Of a stretch of 64,000 nt of DNA, positions 43,172 to 52,889 are shown piece by piece (positions within the stretch are counted from its first letter, which is position 1; each line of letters opens with the position of its first letter). The translations under genes and the position numbers were made by a program. This stretch comes from Sulfurospirillum_A sp029027265 (lineage in GTDB: Bacteria > Campylobacterota > Campylobacteria > Campylobacterales > Sulfurospirillaceae): positions 806,001 to 870,000 of the forward strand of contig CP093061.1 of NCBI GenBank assembly GCA_029027265.1. Direction: 5' to 3'. The notes under the pieces are model-generated. The model did not search any database, was not told where the DNA came from, and saw only the letters and a program-made list of their open reading frames with translations.

Positions 43172-45100
43172 ATGACCTCATTACATGGAACATATCTAGA
43201 TTTTTACGAAGATATAACAAAGCTTTTACCAAAAGATAGAGTTTTTACAGACCCATTACGTACCTTAGCTTATGGAACAGATGCTTCTTTTTATAGACAC
43301 ATTCCAAAGATGGTTATCTGGGTAAAAACTGCTAATGAAGTAAGCGAAATTTTAAAATTATCATCTACTATGAGCTTACCAGTAGTCTTTCGTGCAGCAG
43401 GAACTAGTCTTTCAGGACAAGCTATCACAGACTCCATTCTTATAGTAACTTCAAGAGATTGGAATACAATCAAAATAAATGATGATGCAAGTTTAGTTAC
43501 ACTTGAGCCCTCTGTTATAGGAAGTAATGCAAATCTAGCTCTTCTTCCATTTGGTAAAAAAATTGGACCAGATCCAGCTAGTATAGGTGCTGCAATGATT
43601 GGTGGAATTGCTGCAAATAATGCAAGTGGTATGTGTTGTGGCATAGATGATAACTCCTATAAAACAATGCAAAGTATGAAGATAATTTTTCATGATGGAA
43701 GTGAACTTGATACGGCTTCAAAAAAGAGTATAAAAAAGTTTAGTGAGAGTCATGGAAGTCTTATTGCAGGTATAAAATCACTCTCTTTGAATGTTAAAAA
43801 AAATAAAAAATTACATGATAAAATAGTAAGAAAGTTCAAAATAAAAAACACTTGTGGTTATTCTTTAAATGCTTTAGTAGATTTTGATAATCCAATAGAG
43901 ATGATTTCACACCTTATGATAGGAAGTGAAGGAACTTTAGGTTTTATCAAAGAAATAACATACAAAACAGTTCTTGAGTACCATGATAAAGCTAGTGCTT
44001 TGATGATATTTAAAAATATTAAAGATGCTTGTGATGCGGTTATAAAACTTAAAATGCAGTGCAAGGAGAATGTAACTGCTGCTGAAATCATGGATAGAAC
44101 AGGTTTGAGAAGTGTAGAGAACAAAGAGGGAATGCCAGAATTTCTTAAAAATTTAGGTAATGAAGCAACAGCACTTTTAGTGGAAACAAGAGCTACATGT
44201 AAAGAAGAACTGAATAAAAACATTGCTATAATTCTTGATACTTTAAAAGAGATAACTCCAGAACTTCCTCTGAAATTTACTCAAAAACAAGAAGAGTATA
44301 CACTCTACTGGAAAATAAGGAAAGGACTTTTTCCTGCTGTTGGAGCTGTTAGAGAGGCCGGAACAACAGTCATTATTGAAGATGTTGCGTATCCTATTGA
44401 AGATTTAGCAGAAGCCACTTTAGAGTTACAAGCTATGTTTAAAAAGCATGGATATGATAAAGCACTTATTTTTGGACATGCATTAGAAGGAAATTTACAC
44501 TTTGTATTTACCCAAGCATTTGAAGAGCAAAAAGAGATAAAACGCTATGAAGAGTTTATGGCTGAAGTTGCAAATCAAGTAGCAGTTAAGTATAAAGGTA
44601 GCTTAAAAGCAGAACATGGGACTGGTAGAAATATGGCTCCTTTTGTAGAACTTGAGTGGGGAAGTGATGCTTACGAGCTTATGAAATCAATTAAGCAAAT
44701 TTTTGACCCAAAAGGCCTATTAAATCCTGGTGTAATTTTAAATGAAGATAAATCAATTCATCTTAAAAATTTTAAAATCATGTCAAAAACCAATGATTTG
44801 ATTGATAAATGTATTGAGTGTGGGTTTTGTGAACCTACATGTCCATCAAATGTACTTACGCTTACACCAAGACAAAGAATAGTGTCAAGTAGACATATGA
44901 TGAGCTTAAAAGGTAATGAGTTAAAAGCATTTCAAAAACAGTATCAGTATGATGTTATAGAGACTTGTGCTACATGTTCTTTGTGTTCTATGAGTTGTCC
45001 TGTTGACATAGATACAGGAAGTTTGACAAAAAAATTAAGAAGTGAGCAAATAGGCCAATTTAGACATAGTATAGCTGGAGGTATGGTTAATCATTCCTAA
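43172..45100 (+). CDS. dld: D-lactate dehydrogenase-like FAD/Fe-S protein, N-terminal part of a split gene
   Basis: A 642-residue piece: FAD-binding PCMH domain (VVFRAAGTSLSGQAI, IGGIAANNASGMCCG), FAD-oxidase C domain (GTTVIIEDVAYPIEDL, the AEHGTGRNMAPF tail), then two 4Fe-4S clusters (CIECGFCEPTCP, CATCSLCSMSCP). In the Dld family these and a CCG domain form one protein of about 920 residues. Here the frame ends at TAA 45098, while the CCG part continues in another frame. One extra base in cattcctaac (45092-45101) explains it: deleting it fuses MVNHPNSVMTKMSE. Either a recent frameshift, a programmed shift, a read error, or a true split. Confidence 0.85.
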   Translation: MTSLHGTYLDFYEDITKLLPKDRVFTDPLRTLAYGTDASFYRHIPKMVIWVKTANEVSEILKLSSTMSLPVVFRAAGTSLSGQAITDSILIVTSRDWNTIKINDDASLVTLEPSVIGSNANLALLPFGKKIGPDPASIGAAMIGGIAANNASGMCCGIDDNSYKTMQSMKIIFHDGSELDTASKKSIKKFSESHGSLIAGIKSLSLNVKKNKKLHDKIVRKFKIKNTCGYSLNALVDFDNPIEMISHLMIGSEGTLGFIKEITYKTVLEYHDKASALMIFKNIKDACDAVIKLKMQCKENVTAAEIMDRTGLRSVENKEGMPEFLKNLGNEATALLVETRATCKEELNKNIAIILDTLKEITPELPLKFTQKQEEYTLYWKIRKGLFPAVGAVREAGTTVIIEDVAYPIEDLAEATLELQAMFKKHGYDKALIFGHALEGNLHFVFTQAFEEQKEIKRYEEFMAEVANQVAVKYKGSLKAEHGTGRNMAPFVELEWGSDAYELMKSIKQIFDPKGLLNPGVILNEDKSIHLKNFKIMSKTNDLIDKCIECGFCEPTCPSNVLTLTPRQRIVSSRHMMSLKGNELKAFQKQYQYDVIETCATCSLCSMSCPVDIDTGSLTKKLRSEQIGQFRHSIAGGMVNHS

Positions 45101-45107
45101 CAGTGTT

Positions 45108-45920
45108 ATGACAAAGATGAGTGAAACTTTAAGAACATTAACTAAAGACACTACGCCACTATGGACAAAAAGTTTACCAAGTGGATACAAGTTTAAAGGT
45201 GAAACAACACTTAAAAGCGAAAACAAAGTAGTATATTTCTCTTCTTGCATAAATAGAACCATGTCAAACCCTAGTGAGAAAGATGATGAGTTACCTTTAG
45301 ATGTTGTTATTATAGGCTTGCTTGAACGCGCTGGATATGAAGTAATTATTCCTGATAATATAGAAAACCTCTGTTGTGGTATGCCTTTTAGTTCAAAAGG
45401 TTACACACAAGAAGGTAAAAAGAAATCAAAAGAGTTAGAAAATGAACTTAGAATTGCAAGTAAAAATGGGGAATATCCAATACTTTGTGATATGAGTCCA
45501 TGTAGTAAAACTATAGCTTCAAATTTTCCAAAAGATTTAAAAATTCATGATACTGTTGAATTTATATTAGAGTTTTTAGCTGATAAATTAGAGTTTACAC
45601 AAACAGCAGAGCCAATCGTGATTCACACAACTTGTAGCACGAGAAAAACAGGTTTAGCAGATAAATTTGAACAGATTGCTAAAATGTGTAGTGAAAATGT
45701 AACAATTCCTACTGATGTTGGTTGTTGTGGGTTTGCAGGAGATCGTGGTTTTACATTTCCTGAACTAAATAAATCTGAACTTAGAAATTTGAAAACCTCT
45801 ATTCCTGATGAGGTAAAATATGCATATTCTACAAGTAAAACTTGTGAAATAGGACTTAGTGAGCATAGTGGTATTGACTATAGATCTATTTTTTATTTGG
45901 TAGAGCGTTGCACAAAATAA
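45108..45920 (+). CDS. CCG-domain iron-sulfur part of the D-lactate dehydrogenase-like gene
   Basis: A 270-residue CCG domain with SSCINRTM, CCGMPFSSKGY, CDMSPCSKT, HTTCSTRKTG and VGCCGFAGDRGF, the cysteines that ligate the Fe-S cluster of glycolate and lactate oxidases. There is no Shine-Dalgarno before ATG 45108. With the upstream frame it would make 915 residues, matching the single-chain length I recall for the Campylobacter homologue. If independently made it would be a separate subunit, as GlcF is. It ends before a strong hairpin. Confidence 0.8.
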   Translation: MTKMSETLRTLTKDTTPLWTKSLPSGYKFKGETTLKSENKVVYFSSCINRTMSNPSEKDDELPLDVVIIGLLERAGYEVIIPDNIENLCCGMPFSSKGYTQEGKKKSKELENELRIASKNGEYPILCDMSPCSKTIASNFPKDLKIHDTVEFILEFLADKLEFTQTAEPIVIHTTCSTRKTGLADKFEQIAKMCSENVTIPTDVGCCGFAGDRGFTFPELNKSELRNLKTSIPDEVKYAYSTSKTCEIGLSEHSGIDYRSIFYLVERCTK

Positions 45921-45924
45921 CCTC

Positions 45925-45957
45925 TACATGTAAAGGGTTAGCACCCCTTTACATGTA
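45925..45957 (+). terminator. Terminator built from two inverted TACATGTA motifs
   Basis: Arms tacatgtaaaggg (45925-45937) and ccctttacatgta (45945-45957), 13 bp perfect, 7-nt loop, followed by ataaaat. The arm contains the TACATGTA motif that recurs through the backbone. Confidence 0.75.
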
Positions 45958-46100
45958 ATAAAATATATTACTTAATTACACATACTTTAAACTTCATTTT
46001 AAGTTTATATTAATATGTGGTTTCTTTAATAAAAGCTATGATAGAATAAGAGAATTTATTAGCTATTTAGGTAAATTTATTTGAAAAAAAGGCTATTTTT

Positions 46101-46352
46101 ATGGAAGTCAATTTGGTTACAGAAGGCTTGAAGTTTATGGTTCTGGGTATGGTTACTGTATTTTTGTTTTTAATACTTATGGTAGTTATTCTTCATTTCC
46201 AAGCAAAACTAATAAACAAGTTTTTTCCACAAAAAGTTGCATCTACTCCAAGTAGACCAACATCCGCGCAAGCATCATCTAAAAAAGATGATAAGGCACT
46301 CGTAGCTGCTATTACAGCTGCTATTACAACTTTTAAAAATTCAAAAAGCTAA
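46101..46352 (+). CDS. oadG: Oxaloacetate decarboxylase gamma subunit
   Basis: An 83-residue membrane protein: a single TM helix near the N-terminus (LKFMVLGMVTVFLFLILMVV) followed by a hydrophilic, Ser/Lys-rich tail, the usual form of OadG. It assembles the alpha and beta subunits of the Na+ pump. It heads the oadG-oadA-oadB cluster with 12-bp spacing to oadA. Identification rests on size, topology and place. Confidence 0.82.
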   Translation: MEVNLVTEGLKFMVLGMVTVFLFLILMVVILHFQAKLINKFFPQKVASTPSRPTSAQASSKKDDKALVAAITAAITTFKNSKS

Positions 46353-46364
46353 AGAGGGTTATAA

Positions 46365-48152
46365 ATGTCAAAAAAATATATTGATGTAATGGACACCACT
46401 TTCAGAGATGGTTTTCAGTCAGTTTTTGGTGGTCGTGTACTTATGGATGATTTTATGCCAGCAGTTGCTGCTGCGTGTGAAGCTGGTATCACTCACTTTG
46501 AGTTTGGTGGAGGAGCTAGATTTCAAAGTCTGTTTTTCTATTTAAATGAAAATGCATTTGATATGATGGATAAGTTTAGAGAGGTGACCGGAGCTGATGC
46601 AAACCTACAAACTTTAGCACGTGGCGTAAACACTGTTACGTTAGACACTGGTAGTCGAGAACTTATTGATTTACATGCAAAAATGTTTAAAAAACATGGA
46701 ACGACAACAATTAGAAACTTTGATGCTCTAAATGATATAGAAAATTTAAAATACAGTGGAGAGCGTATAACTCACCACGGTTTAAAGCATGAAGCTGTTG
46801 TGACAATGATGGAACTTCCTCCAGGATGCAGTGGGGCTCATGATGTTGCTTTTTATGAGAAGACATTACGTGAGATACTTGATGCTGGAATTCCTTATGA
46901 TAGTATCTGTTTTAAAGATGCTAGTGGAACATCAAGCCCACAAAAAGTTTATGAAACAATAAAAATGGCAAAAAAATTGTTACCAGAAAATACTCATGTA
47001 AGACTTCATACACATGAGACTGCTGGTGTTAGTGTTGCTTGTTATCTAGCAGCTCTTGAAGCTGGAGTTGATGGAATCGACTTAGCAGCGTCCCCCGTAA
47101 GTGGTGGAACAAGTCAACCTGATATTTTGACAATGTTACATGCTGTTAAAGGTAAAAACTTTGACCTTGGTGGTTTAGAATTAGAGAAGATTTTAACTTA
47201 TCAAGAAATTTTACAAGATAATCTAAAAGATTATTTTATGCCTCCAGAAGCTACTCAAGTTTCACCTCTTATCCCATTTTCACCAATGCCAGGTGGTGCC
47301 TTGACAGCAAATACACAGATGATGAGAGATAACAATATACTTGAAAAATTCCCAGAAGTTATTAAAGCGATGAGAGAAGTTGTAGAGAAGGGTGGGTATG
47401 GAACAAGTGTTACACCAGTTTCACAATTCTACTTTCAACAAGCATTTAACAACGTCATGTTTGGTAAGTGGAATAAGATAGCCGATGGTTATGGAAAGAT
47501 GGTTTTAGGTTACTTTGGACATACTCCTACTGCTCCAGACAGCGATATTGTTAGTTTGGCTAGTGAGCAGTTAAAAATGGACCCGACAACTCAAAATGCA
47601 ATTGATATTGCAGATGCTGATGAGACAAAATCATTGAAATTTACTCAAAATATACTTGAAAAAGAAGGGCTTGAAGTAAACGATGAAAACCTTTTTATTG
47701 CAGCAAGTTGTAAAGAAAAAGGTATAGCTTTTCTTAAGGGCGAAGCAAAAGTAAATGTAAGAAAAATCGATAAAAATGCAAAACAGGAGAGTGTAAGCGT
47801 GGCAAATTTAAATGCAGATTATACAGTAGTTGTAAATGGAGAGAGATTTAATGTACAAGTTAGCGAAGGTTTTGATGCTTCAATAGAGGTAAAATCTGTA
47901 ACCTCAGTAGCCGCTACGGCTCCAGCGACTTCAAGTGCATCTGGAGTAGAAATTACAGCTAGTCTTCCAGGTTCGGTTTTTAAAGTAGTAGCAAGTGTTG
48001 GTGATAGCATAAAAGAGGGCGATGTTATTATAATCCTTGAAGCGATGAAAATGGAAATTGAGATAGTAGCACCCCAAGATGGTGTAGTAGCTTCTATAGA
48101 TGTCAGTGAAGGTCAAACAGTAGAGAATGGCCAACTTTTAGCCACTATATAA
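46365..48152 (+). CDS. oadA: Oxaloacetate decarboxylase alpha subunit / pyruvate carboxylase subunit B type
   Basis: A 595-residue carboxyltransferase: HMGL-like TIM barrel (VMDTTFRDGFQSVFGG, where DTTxRD is the metal site, and HTHETAGVSVACYLAALEAG), a PYC_OADA domain, and a C-terminal biotin carrier with EAMKMEIEI. The barrel motif reads FRDGFQS where most homologues have LRDAHQS. With OadB and OadG it decarboxylates oxaloacetate while pumping Na+; the Campylobacter homologue PycB works in the carboxylating direction with a separate biotin carboxylase, so direction is open. Followed by oadB at 11 bp. Confidence 0.93.
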   Translation: MSKKYIDVMDTTFRDGFQSVFGGRVLMDDFMPAVAAACEAGITHFEFGGGARFQSLFFYLNENAFDMMDKFREVTGADANLQTLARGVNTVTLDTGSRELIDLHAKMFKKHGTTTIRNFDALNDIENLKYSGERITHHGLKHEAVVTMMELPPGCSGAHDVAFYEKTLREILDAGIPYDSICFKDASGTSSPQKVYETIKMAKKLLPENTHVRLHTHETAGVSVACYLAALEAGVDGIDLAASPVSGGTSQPDILTMLHAVKGKNFDLGGLELEKILTYQEILQDNLKDYFMPPEATQVSPLIPFSPMPGGALTANTQMMRDNNILEKFPEVIKAMREVVEKGGYGTSVTPVSQFYFQQAFNNVMFGKWNKIADGYGKMVLGYFGHTPTAPDSDIVSLASEQLKMDPTTQNAIDIADADETKSLKFTQNILEKEGLEVNDENLFIAASCKEKGIAFLKGEAKVNVRKIDKNAKQESVSVANLNADYTVVVNGERFNVQVSEGFDASIEVKSVTSVAATAPATSSASGVEITASLPGSVFKVVASVGDSIKEGDVIIILEAMKMEIEIVAPQDGVVASIDVSEGQTVENGQLLATI

Positions 48153-48163
48153 GGGACGTTTTT

Positions 48164-49480
48164 ATGAAACATATTTTGTTAGGAATTTTTGCAGTTTTTA
48201 TACTTGCTTTAACTCCTGTGAGTGCTAGTTCAGATGCAGTTGCTAAAATTGCACCTGCGAGTGAAAAAGTTTATGAATCAAGGTCTATAGGTCAACTTTT
48301 TGAGAGTTTTTATAGATCTACAGGAATTCATGCGTTTTTAAACCCTGTTGAAGGAAAGATGAGTCACGGTAAAGAGTTGTCTACTTTTAGTCAATCTGGT
48401 GGTCGTATTATTATGATTCTTGTAGCATTTTTGCTCTTTTATCTTGCGATAGCAAAAGGTTTTGAGCCACTGTTACTCATTCCCATAGGTTTTGGTGGAC
48501 TTTTAGCAAACATACCAATTGCTGATATTGCGGGACCAAATGGATTTTTAGGGATAATTTATGATGCTGGAATTGCCAATGGGCTTTTCCCACTCATAAT
48601 CTTTATGGGTGTTGGAGCTATGACAGATTTCGGTCCACTTTTAGCAAACCCAAAAACAGCACTTCTTGGTGGTGCTGCACAAGTTGGTATTTTTACTACT
48701 TTAGTAGGAGCATTGGCTCTATCGCAATACACTACTATCTTAGATTTTTCACTTCAAGATGCAGCTGCGATTGGTATTATAGGTGGAGCAGATGGTCCTA
48801 CTGCTATATTTATAGCTTCACGACTGGCCCCTGATTTACTTGGAGCCATTGCTGTTGCTGCATATTCGTATATGGCATTAGTTCCAATCATTCAACCTCC
48901 AATTATGAGAGCTTTAACAACAGTTGAAGAGCGTAAAATAAAGATGGAACAACTTAGAGTTGTATCAAAACTAGAAAAAATTATATTTCCTATAACTGTA
49001 ATTGTTCTTTGTCTGCTTATACTTCCAGATGCTACACCACTAATTGGTGCAGTGGCTTTTGGTAACTTTGTAAAAGAGTCAGGTGTAGTGGGACGACTTT
49101 CAGATACCCTACAAAATTCACTTATAAACATTATTACAATTTTCTTAGGACTTGCAGTTGGTTCAAAACTTGCAGCTGAGAAATTTTTGGTTGCAGAAAC
49201 TTTGGGAATTTTAGTTTTAGGTTTGGTTGCATTTGCAATAGGAACTGCCGCAGGAGTTCTTATGGCTAAATTGATGAATAAGTTCATAAAAATAAAAATC
49301 AATCCTCTTATTGGTGCTGCTGGTGTAAGTGCAGTTCCAATGTCGGCAAGGGTTGTAAATAAAGTGGGGATGGAAGAAGATCCAACAAACATGCTTCTTA
49401 TGCATGCTATGGGTCCAAATGTTTCAGGTGTAATCGGTTCTGCCGTTGCAGCTGGTGTGTTGTTATCGATATTTAATTAA
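48164..49480 (+). CDS. oadB: Oxaloacetate decarboxylase beta subunit (Na+ pump)
   Basis: A 438-residue inner-membrane protein with an N-terminal signal-like segment and about eight TM helices. The conserved DxxS-type Na+ site region IGIIGGADGPTAIFIASRLAP and the FPLIIFMGVGAMTDFGP stretch are visible. It performs the Na+-coupled decarboxylation of carboxybiotin. The C-terminal NMLLMHAMGPNVSGVIGSA is also characteristic. 18 bp upstream of pckA, so oad and pckA may be one transcript. Confidence 0.94.
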   Translation: MKHILLGIFAVFILALTPVSASSDAVAKIAPASEKVYESRSIGQLFESFYRSTGIHAFLNPVEGKMSHGKELSTFSQSGGRIIMILVAFLLFYLAIAKGFEPLLLIPIGFGGLLANIPIADIAGPNGFLGIIYDAGIANGLFPLIIFMGVGAMTDFGPLLANPKTALLGGAAQVGIFTTLVGALALSQYTTILDFSLQDAAAIGIIGGADGPTAIFIASRLAPDLLGAIAVAAYSYMALVPIIQPPIMRALTTVEERKIKMEQLRVVSKLEKIIFPITVIVLCLLILPDATPLIGAVAFGNFVKESGVVGRLSDTLQNSLINIITIFLGLAVGSKLAAEKFLVAETLGILVLGLVAFAIGTAAGVLMAKLMNKFIKIKINPLIGAAGVSAVPMSARVVNKVGMEEDPTNMLLMHAMGPNVSGVIGSAVAAGVLLSIFN

Positions 49481-49498
49481 AATTAAGGGAATTAAATT

Positions 49499-51076
49499 AT
49501 GTCTAAGGTCAATGGATTGGATAGTCTAGGTTTAAGTGGAATTAAAGAGGTCTATCACAATCTTAGCTATGATGAGTTATATGAGCATGAAATGAAAAAT
49601 GGTGAAGGAAAAACAACATTTAATGGCACATTTGCTGTAGATACTGGAATATTTACAGGGAGAAGTCCTAAAGATAAATATTTTGTTATGAGTAAACCTT
49701 CAAATAGCAATATTTCTTGGGGTAAAGTTAATAAATCTACTTCAAAAGAGGTTTTTGATGATCTTTTTGACAAAGTAAAAGTACAACTTTCAAACAAAAA
49801 TATTTATGTTCAAGATGCTTATTGTGGAGCAGCTCCGGAGAGTAGAAAAAGTATACGTGTTGTTACTGAACTTGCTTGGCAAGCTCACTTTGTAAAAAAC
49901 ATGTTCATTCGACCGGAAGTTGAAGATTTAGAGAGTTTTACACCAGAGTTTACTATTTACAATGCATGCAAACTTAGTAATGAAGATTATGAAAAACACG
50001 ACTTACACTCAGATGTATTTGTTGTGTTTAATGTAGAAAAAAATATAGCTATTATTGGTGGAACTTGGTACGGTGGTGAGATGAAAAAAGGTGTTTTTTC
50101 AATGATGAACTATTGGTTACCACTTGAAGGAAAACTTGCAATGCACTGTTCTGCAAATGTTGGTTCAGATAATGACACAGCACTTTTCTTTGGTCTTTCA
50201 GGAACTGGTAAAACAACACTTTCAACTGACCCAAAAAGAAGATTAATTGGTGATGATGAGCACGGTTGGGATGATAAAGGAATATTTAACTTTGAGGGTG
50301 GTTGTTATGCAAAATGTATAGGATTAGACCCACAAAATGAACCTGAAATCTATGGAGCCATTAGACGTGATGCCCTTTTAGAGAATGTAGTTATGGATGA
50401 AGATGGTAAAGTAGACTATGCAGATGGTAGTAAAACTGAAAACACTAGAGTTTCATATCCAATTGAGCATATAGCAAATCACAAAAGATCATTAAAAGCT
50501 CCTCATCCTAAGAAAATTATTTTTTTAACAGCCGATGCTTTTGGTGTATTGCCTCCAGTAGCACGTTTAACAAAAGAACAAGCAATGTACTACTTTATGA
50601 GCGGATATACTGCAAAAGTAGCAGGAACTGAAAGAGGTATAACTGAACCAGTTGCTACATTTAGTTCATGTTTTGGTGAAGCATTTTTACCATTACATCC
50701 AACAGTTTATGCAAAACTTCTTGGTGAAAAGATAGATAAACATGGTGTTGATGTTTATTTAGTAAACACAGGTTGGACTGGTGGTAGTTATGGTGTTGGA
50801 ACTCGAATGAGTATCAAAGCTACTAGATCTTGTATAGATGCTATTTTAGATGGAAGTATAGAAAATGAAGAGTTTGTAGAGACTCCAATTTTTGGTTTGA
50901 GCATCCCAACTAAACTTGATGGAATTGACACAGAAATCTTAAATCCAAGAAATACTTGGCAAAATAAGAGTCTATTTGATGCATCACATAAAGAGTTAGC
51001 TGCTATGTTTATAAAAAACTTTAAAAAATATATAACAGAGGATTCAGACTTTTCTGGAGCTGGACCAAAGTTATAA
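49499..51076 (+). CDS. pckA: Phosphoenolpyruvate carboxykinase (ATP)
   Basis: A 525-residue cytoplasmic enzyme for oxaloacetate + ATP to PEP + CO2. The P-loop FFGLSGTGKTTLSTDP and the metal-binding LIGDDEHGWDDKGIFNFEGG are intact, as is the substrate-site RSPKDKYFV near residue 55. Length is normal for the ATP-type enzyme. It follows oadB directly and ends in a palindromic terminator. Together with the oad genes it links pyruvate, oxaloacetate and PEP, for gluconeogenesis. Confidence 0.97.
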   Translation: MSKVNGLDSLGLSGIKEVYHNLSYDELYEHEMKNGEGKTTFNGTFAVDTGIFTGRSPKDKYFVMSKPSNSNISWGKVNKSTSKEVFDDLFDKVKVQLSNKNIYVQDAYCGAAPESRKSIRVVTELAWQAHFVKNMFIRPEVEDLESFTPEFTIYNACKLSNEDYEKHDLHSDVFVVFNVEKNIAIIGGTWYGGEMKKGVFSMMNYWLPLEGKLAMHCSANVGSDNDTALFFGLSGTGKTTLSTDPKRRLIGDDEHGWDDKGIFNFEGGCYAKCIGLDPQNEPEIYGAIRRDALLENVVMDEDGKVDYADGSKTENTRVSYPIEHIANHKRSLKAPHPKKIIFLTADAFGVLPPVARLTKEQAMYYFMSGYTAKVAGTERGITEPVATFSSCFGEAFLPLHPTVYAKLLGEKIDKHGVDVYLVNTGWTGGSYGVGTRMSIKATRSCIDAILDGSIENEEFVETPIFGLSIPTKLDGIDTEILNPRNTWQNKSLFDASHKELAAMFIKNFKKYITEDSDFSGAGPKL

Positions 51077-51083
51077 CTTTCAC

Positions 51084-51101
51084 GGGGAGTTTAAACTCCC
51101 C
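51084..51101. terminator. Terminator after pckA
   Basis: Perfect palindrome ggggagtttaaactcccc followed by attttc. Between the convergent context and argH it would stop pckA transcripts. Confidence 0.75.
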
Positions 51102-51124
51102 ATTTTCATACCAAAGGATTCGTA

Positions 51125-52507
51125 TTGTCAAAAGTAGCAAGTGGTAAGACAACTGCATCAAAAGCAAAACTATTAGATGAATTTAATGCTTCAATTATGT
51201 TTGATAAAGAGCTTTATCTGCAAGATATAGAGGGTTCAATAGCTCACGTAAAGATGTTAGCAAAACAAGAGATAATATCAAATGAGGCAAAAAATAAAAT
51301 CATAAATGGTTTACATGTAGTCCTTTCAGAGATAGAAGATGGAGAGTATAACTTTGATATAGCAGATGAAGATATACATATGTCTATAGAGAGTCGTTTA
51401 AGTGAACTTATAGGTGATGATGCAAAAAGAATGCACACTGCAAGAAGTAGAAATGACCAAGTAGCATTAGATTTTAGAATGTATGTTTTAAAAAGTAACA
51501 AAGAGTTAGTTAAACTTTTACTTGATTTAGAGAGAGTAACTCTTGATATTGCCCAAATGCACACAAAAACACTTTTACCAGGTATGACTCACTTACAACA
51601 CGCTCAGCCAATAAACTTTGCTTACCATATGTTAGCATATACTTCTATGTTTAAAAGAGATATAGAAAGATTTGAAGACTCATGGAAAAGAAACAATGTC
51701 TCTCCAATAGGTTGTGCGGCACTTGCTGGGAGTCCATACCCAACTGATAGAGAGTACGAAGCAAAACTTTTGGGCTTTGAGAGTGTGAGTATAAACTGCC
51801 TTGATACCGTAAGTGATAGAGATTTTGCTCTTGAAATACTTTTTAACATTTCAACCATGATGATGCATATTTCACGTTTAGCTGAAGAGATAATTCTTTG
51901 GAGTAGTAGTGAATTTGGATTTGTTGAACTTAGTGATGAGTATAGCACAAGCAGTTCAATTATGCCTCAAAAGAAAAATCCAGATGTTCCTGAACTCCTA
52001 CGTGGAAAAACAGGACGAGTAAATGGAAATCTTATTGCTTTACTTACTGTTTTAAAGGGTTTGCCACTTGCCTATAATAAAGATATGCAAGAAGATAAAG
52101 AGGGTGTTTTTGATAGTGTAAAGACTGCACTTATTTCAATAAGAATTCTAAGTGAAGCTCTAAAAAGTATGAGAATAGACAAGGAATCTATGCTAAAAGC
52201 TACAAAAAAAGGTCATCTTAGTGCCACTGATTTGGCTGATTATTTGACAGTAAATTGTGATTATACTTTTAGAGATGCATACAAATTAACAGGTGAAGTA
52301 GTTGCATTTGCTGAAGAAAATAAAAAAGATATAAGTGAGTTAAACCTTGAAGAACTTCAAAAGTTTGAATCAAAAATCAAGAAGGATATTATAAATACTC
52401 TTCAGCTTGAAACTTCTATGAATGCAAGAAAGTCACAAGGAGGAACAGCAACGTGCTCCACCTTGATACAATTAGAGTATTTTGAAAACTGGTTAATGAC
52501 TAAATAA
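51125..52507 (+). CDS. argH: Argininosuccinate lyase
   Basis: A 460-residue enzyme of arginine synthesis (argininosuccinate to arginine and fumarate). The signature SSSIMPQKKNPDVPELLRG is complete, and the catalytic-site segment THLQHAQPINFAYH is visible. It starts at TTG 51125 behind AAAGGA. It follows pckA by 48 bp with the terminator between, and overlaps the convergent HIT gene by 8 bp. pckA and argH are neighbours in Campylobacter too as I recall. Confidence 0.95.
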   Translation: MSKVASGKTTASKAKLLDEFNASIMFDKELYLQDIEGSIAHVKMLAKQEIISNEAKNKIINGLHVVLSEIEDGEYNFDIADEDIHMSIESRLSELIGDDAKRMHTARSRNDQVALDFRMYVLKSNKELVKLLLDLERVTLDIAQMHTKTLLPGMTHLQHAQPINFAYHMLAYTSMFKRDIERFEDSWKRNNVSPIGCAALAGSPYPTDREYEAKLLGFESVSINCLDTVSDRDFALEILFNISTMMMHISRLAEEIILWSSSEFGFVELSDEYSTSSSIMPQKKNPDVPELLRGKTGRVNGNLIALLTVLKGLPLAYNKDMQEDKEGVFDSVKTALISIRILSEALKSMRIDKESMLKATKKGHLSATDLADYLTVNCDYTFRDAYKLTGEVVAFAEENKKDISELNLEELQKFESKIKKDIINTLQLETSMNARKSQGGTATCSTLIQLEYFENWLMTK

Positions 52508-52856
52508 AGTTTTTAGAATCACTATCACTAAGGTGGCTCCAACTAAGTTTTGTTCCACCTAAAAGATGAAAATGTAAATGCATAACCTCTTGTCCTCCAT
52601 CTTCTCCATTGTTAGTAATTAATCTATAACCATTTTTATCTAAGCCTAAAAATGTTGCAACTTCTTGAGTGAAAGAGGTTAATCCAGCCATTGTCTCAGG
52701 GCTTACTTGTTGAAAGTTTTCAACTTCTATTTTTGGTATTATAAGTATATGTATAGGTGCTTTTGGATTTATATCATGAAATGCCAAAAAATCATCATTT
52801 TCAAGTACTTTGTTACATGGAATTTCACCGTTTAGTATTTTTGTGAATATTGTCAT
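52500..52856 (-). CDS. HIT-family nucleotide hydrolase/transferase
   Basis: A 118-residue histidine-triad protein. The HIT motif is HLHFHLLGG with catalytic His, and the early PIHILIIPK strand is family-typical. It would hydrolyse nucleoside phosphoramidates such as AMP-NH2. It overlaps the end of argH by 8 bp tail-to-tail and lies near pheS; a HIT gene adjoins pheS in Campylobacter as I recall, though here a cytochrome gene stands between. Confidence 0.92.
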   Translation of the reverse strand: MTIFTKILNGEIPCNKVLENDDFLAFHDINPKAPIHILIIPKIEVENFQQVSPETMAGLTSFTQEVATFLGLDKNGYRLITNNGEDGGQEVMHLHFHLLGGTKLSWSHLSDSDSKNFI

Positions 52857-52889
52857 TTTATCTCCTTAATGTCTCGTAGCACTATTATA

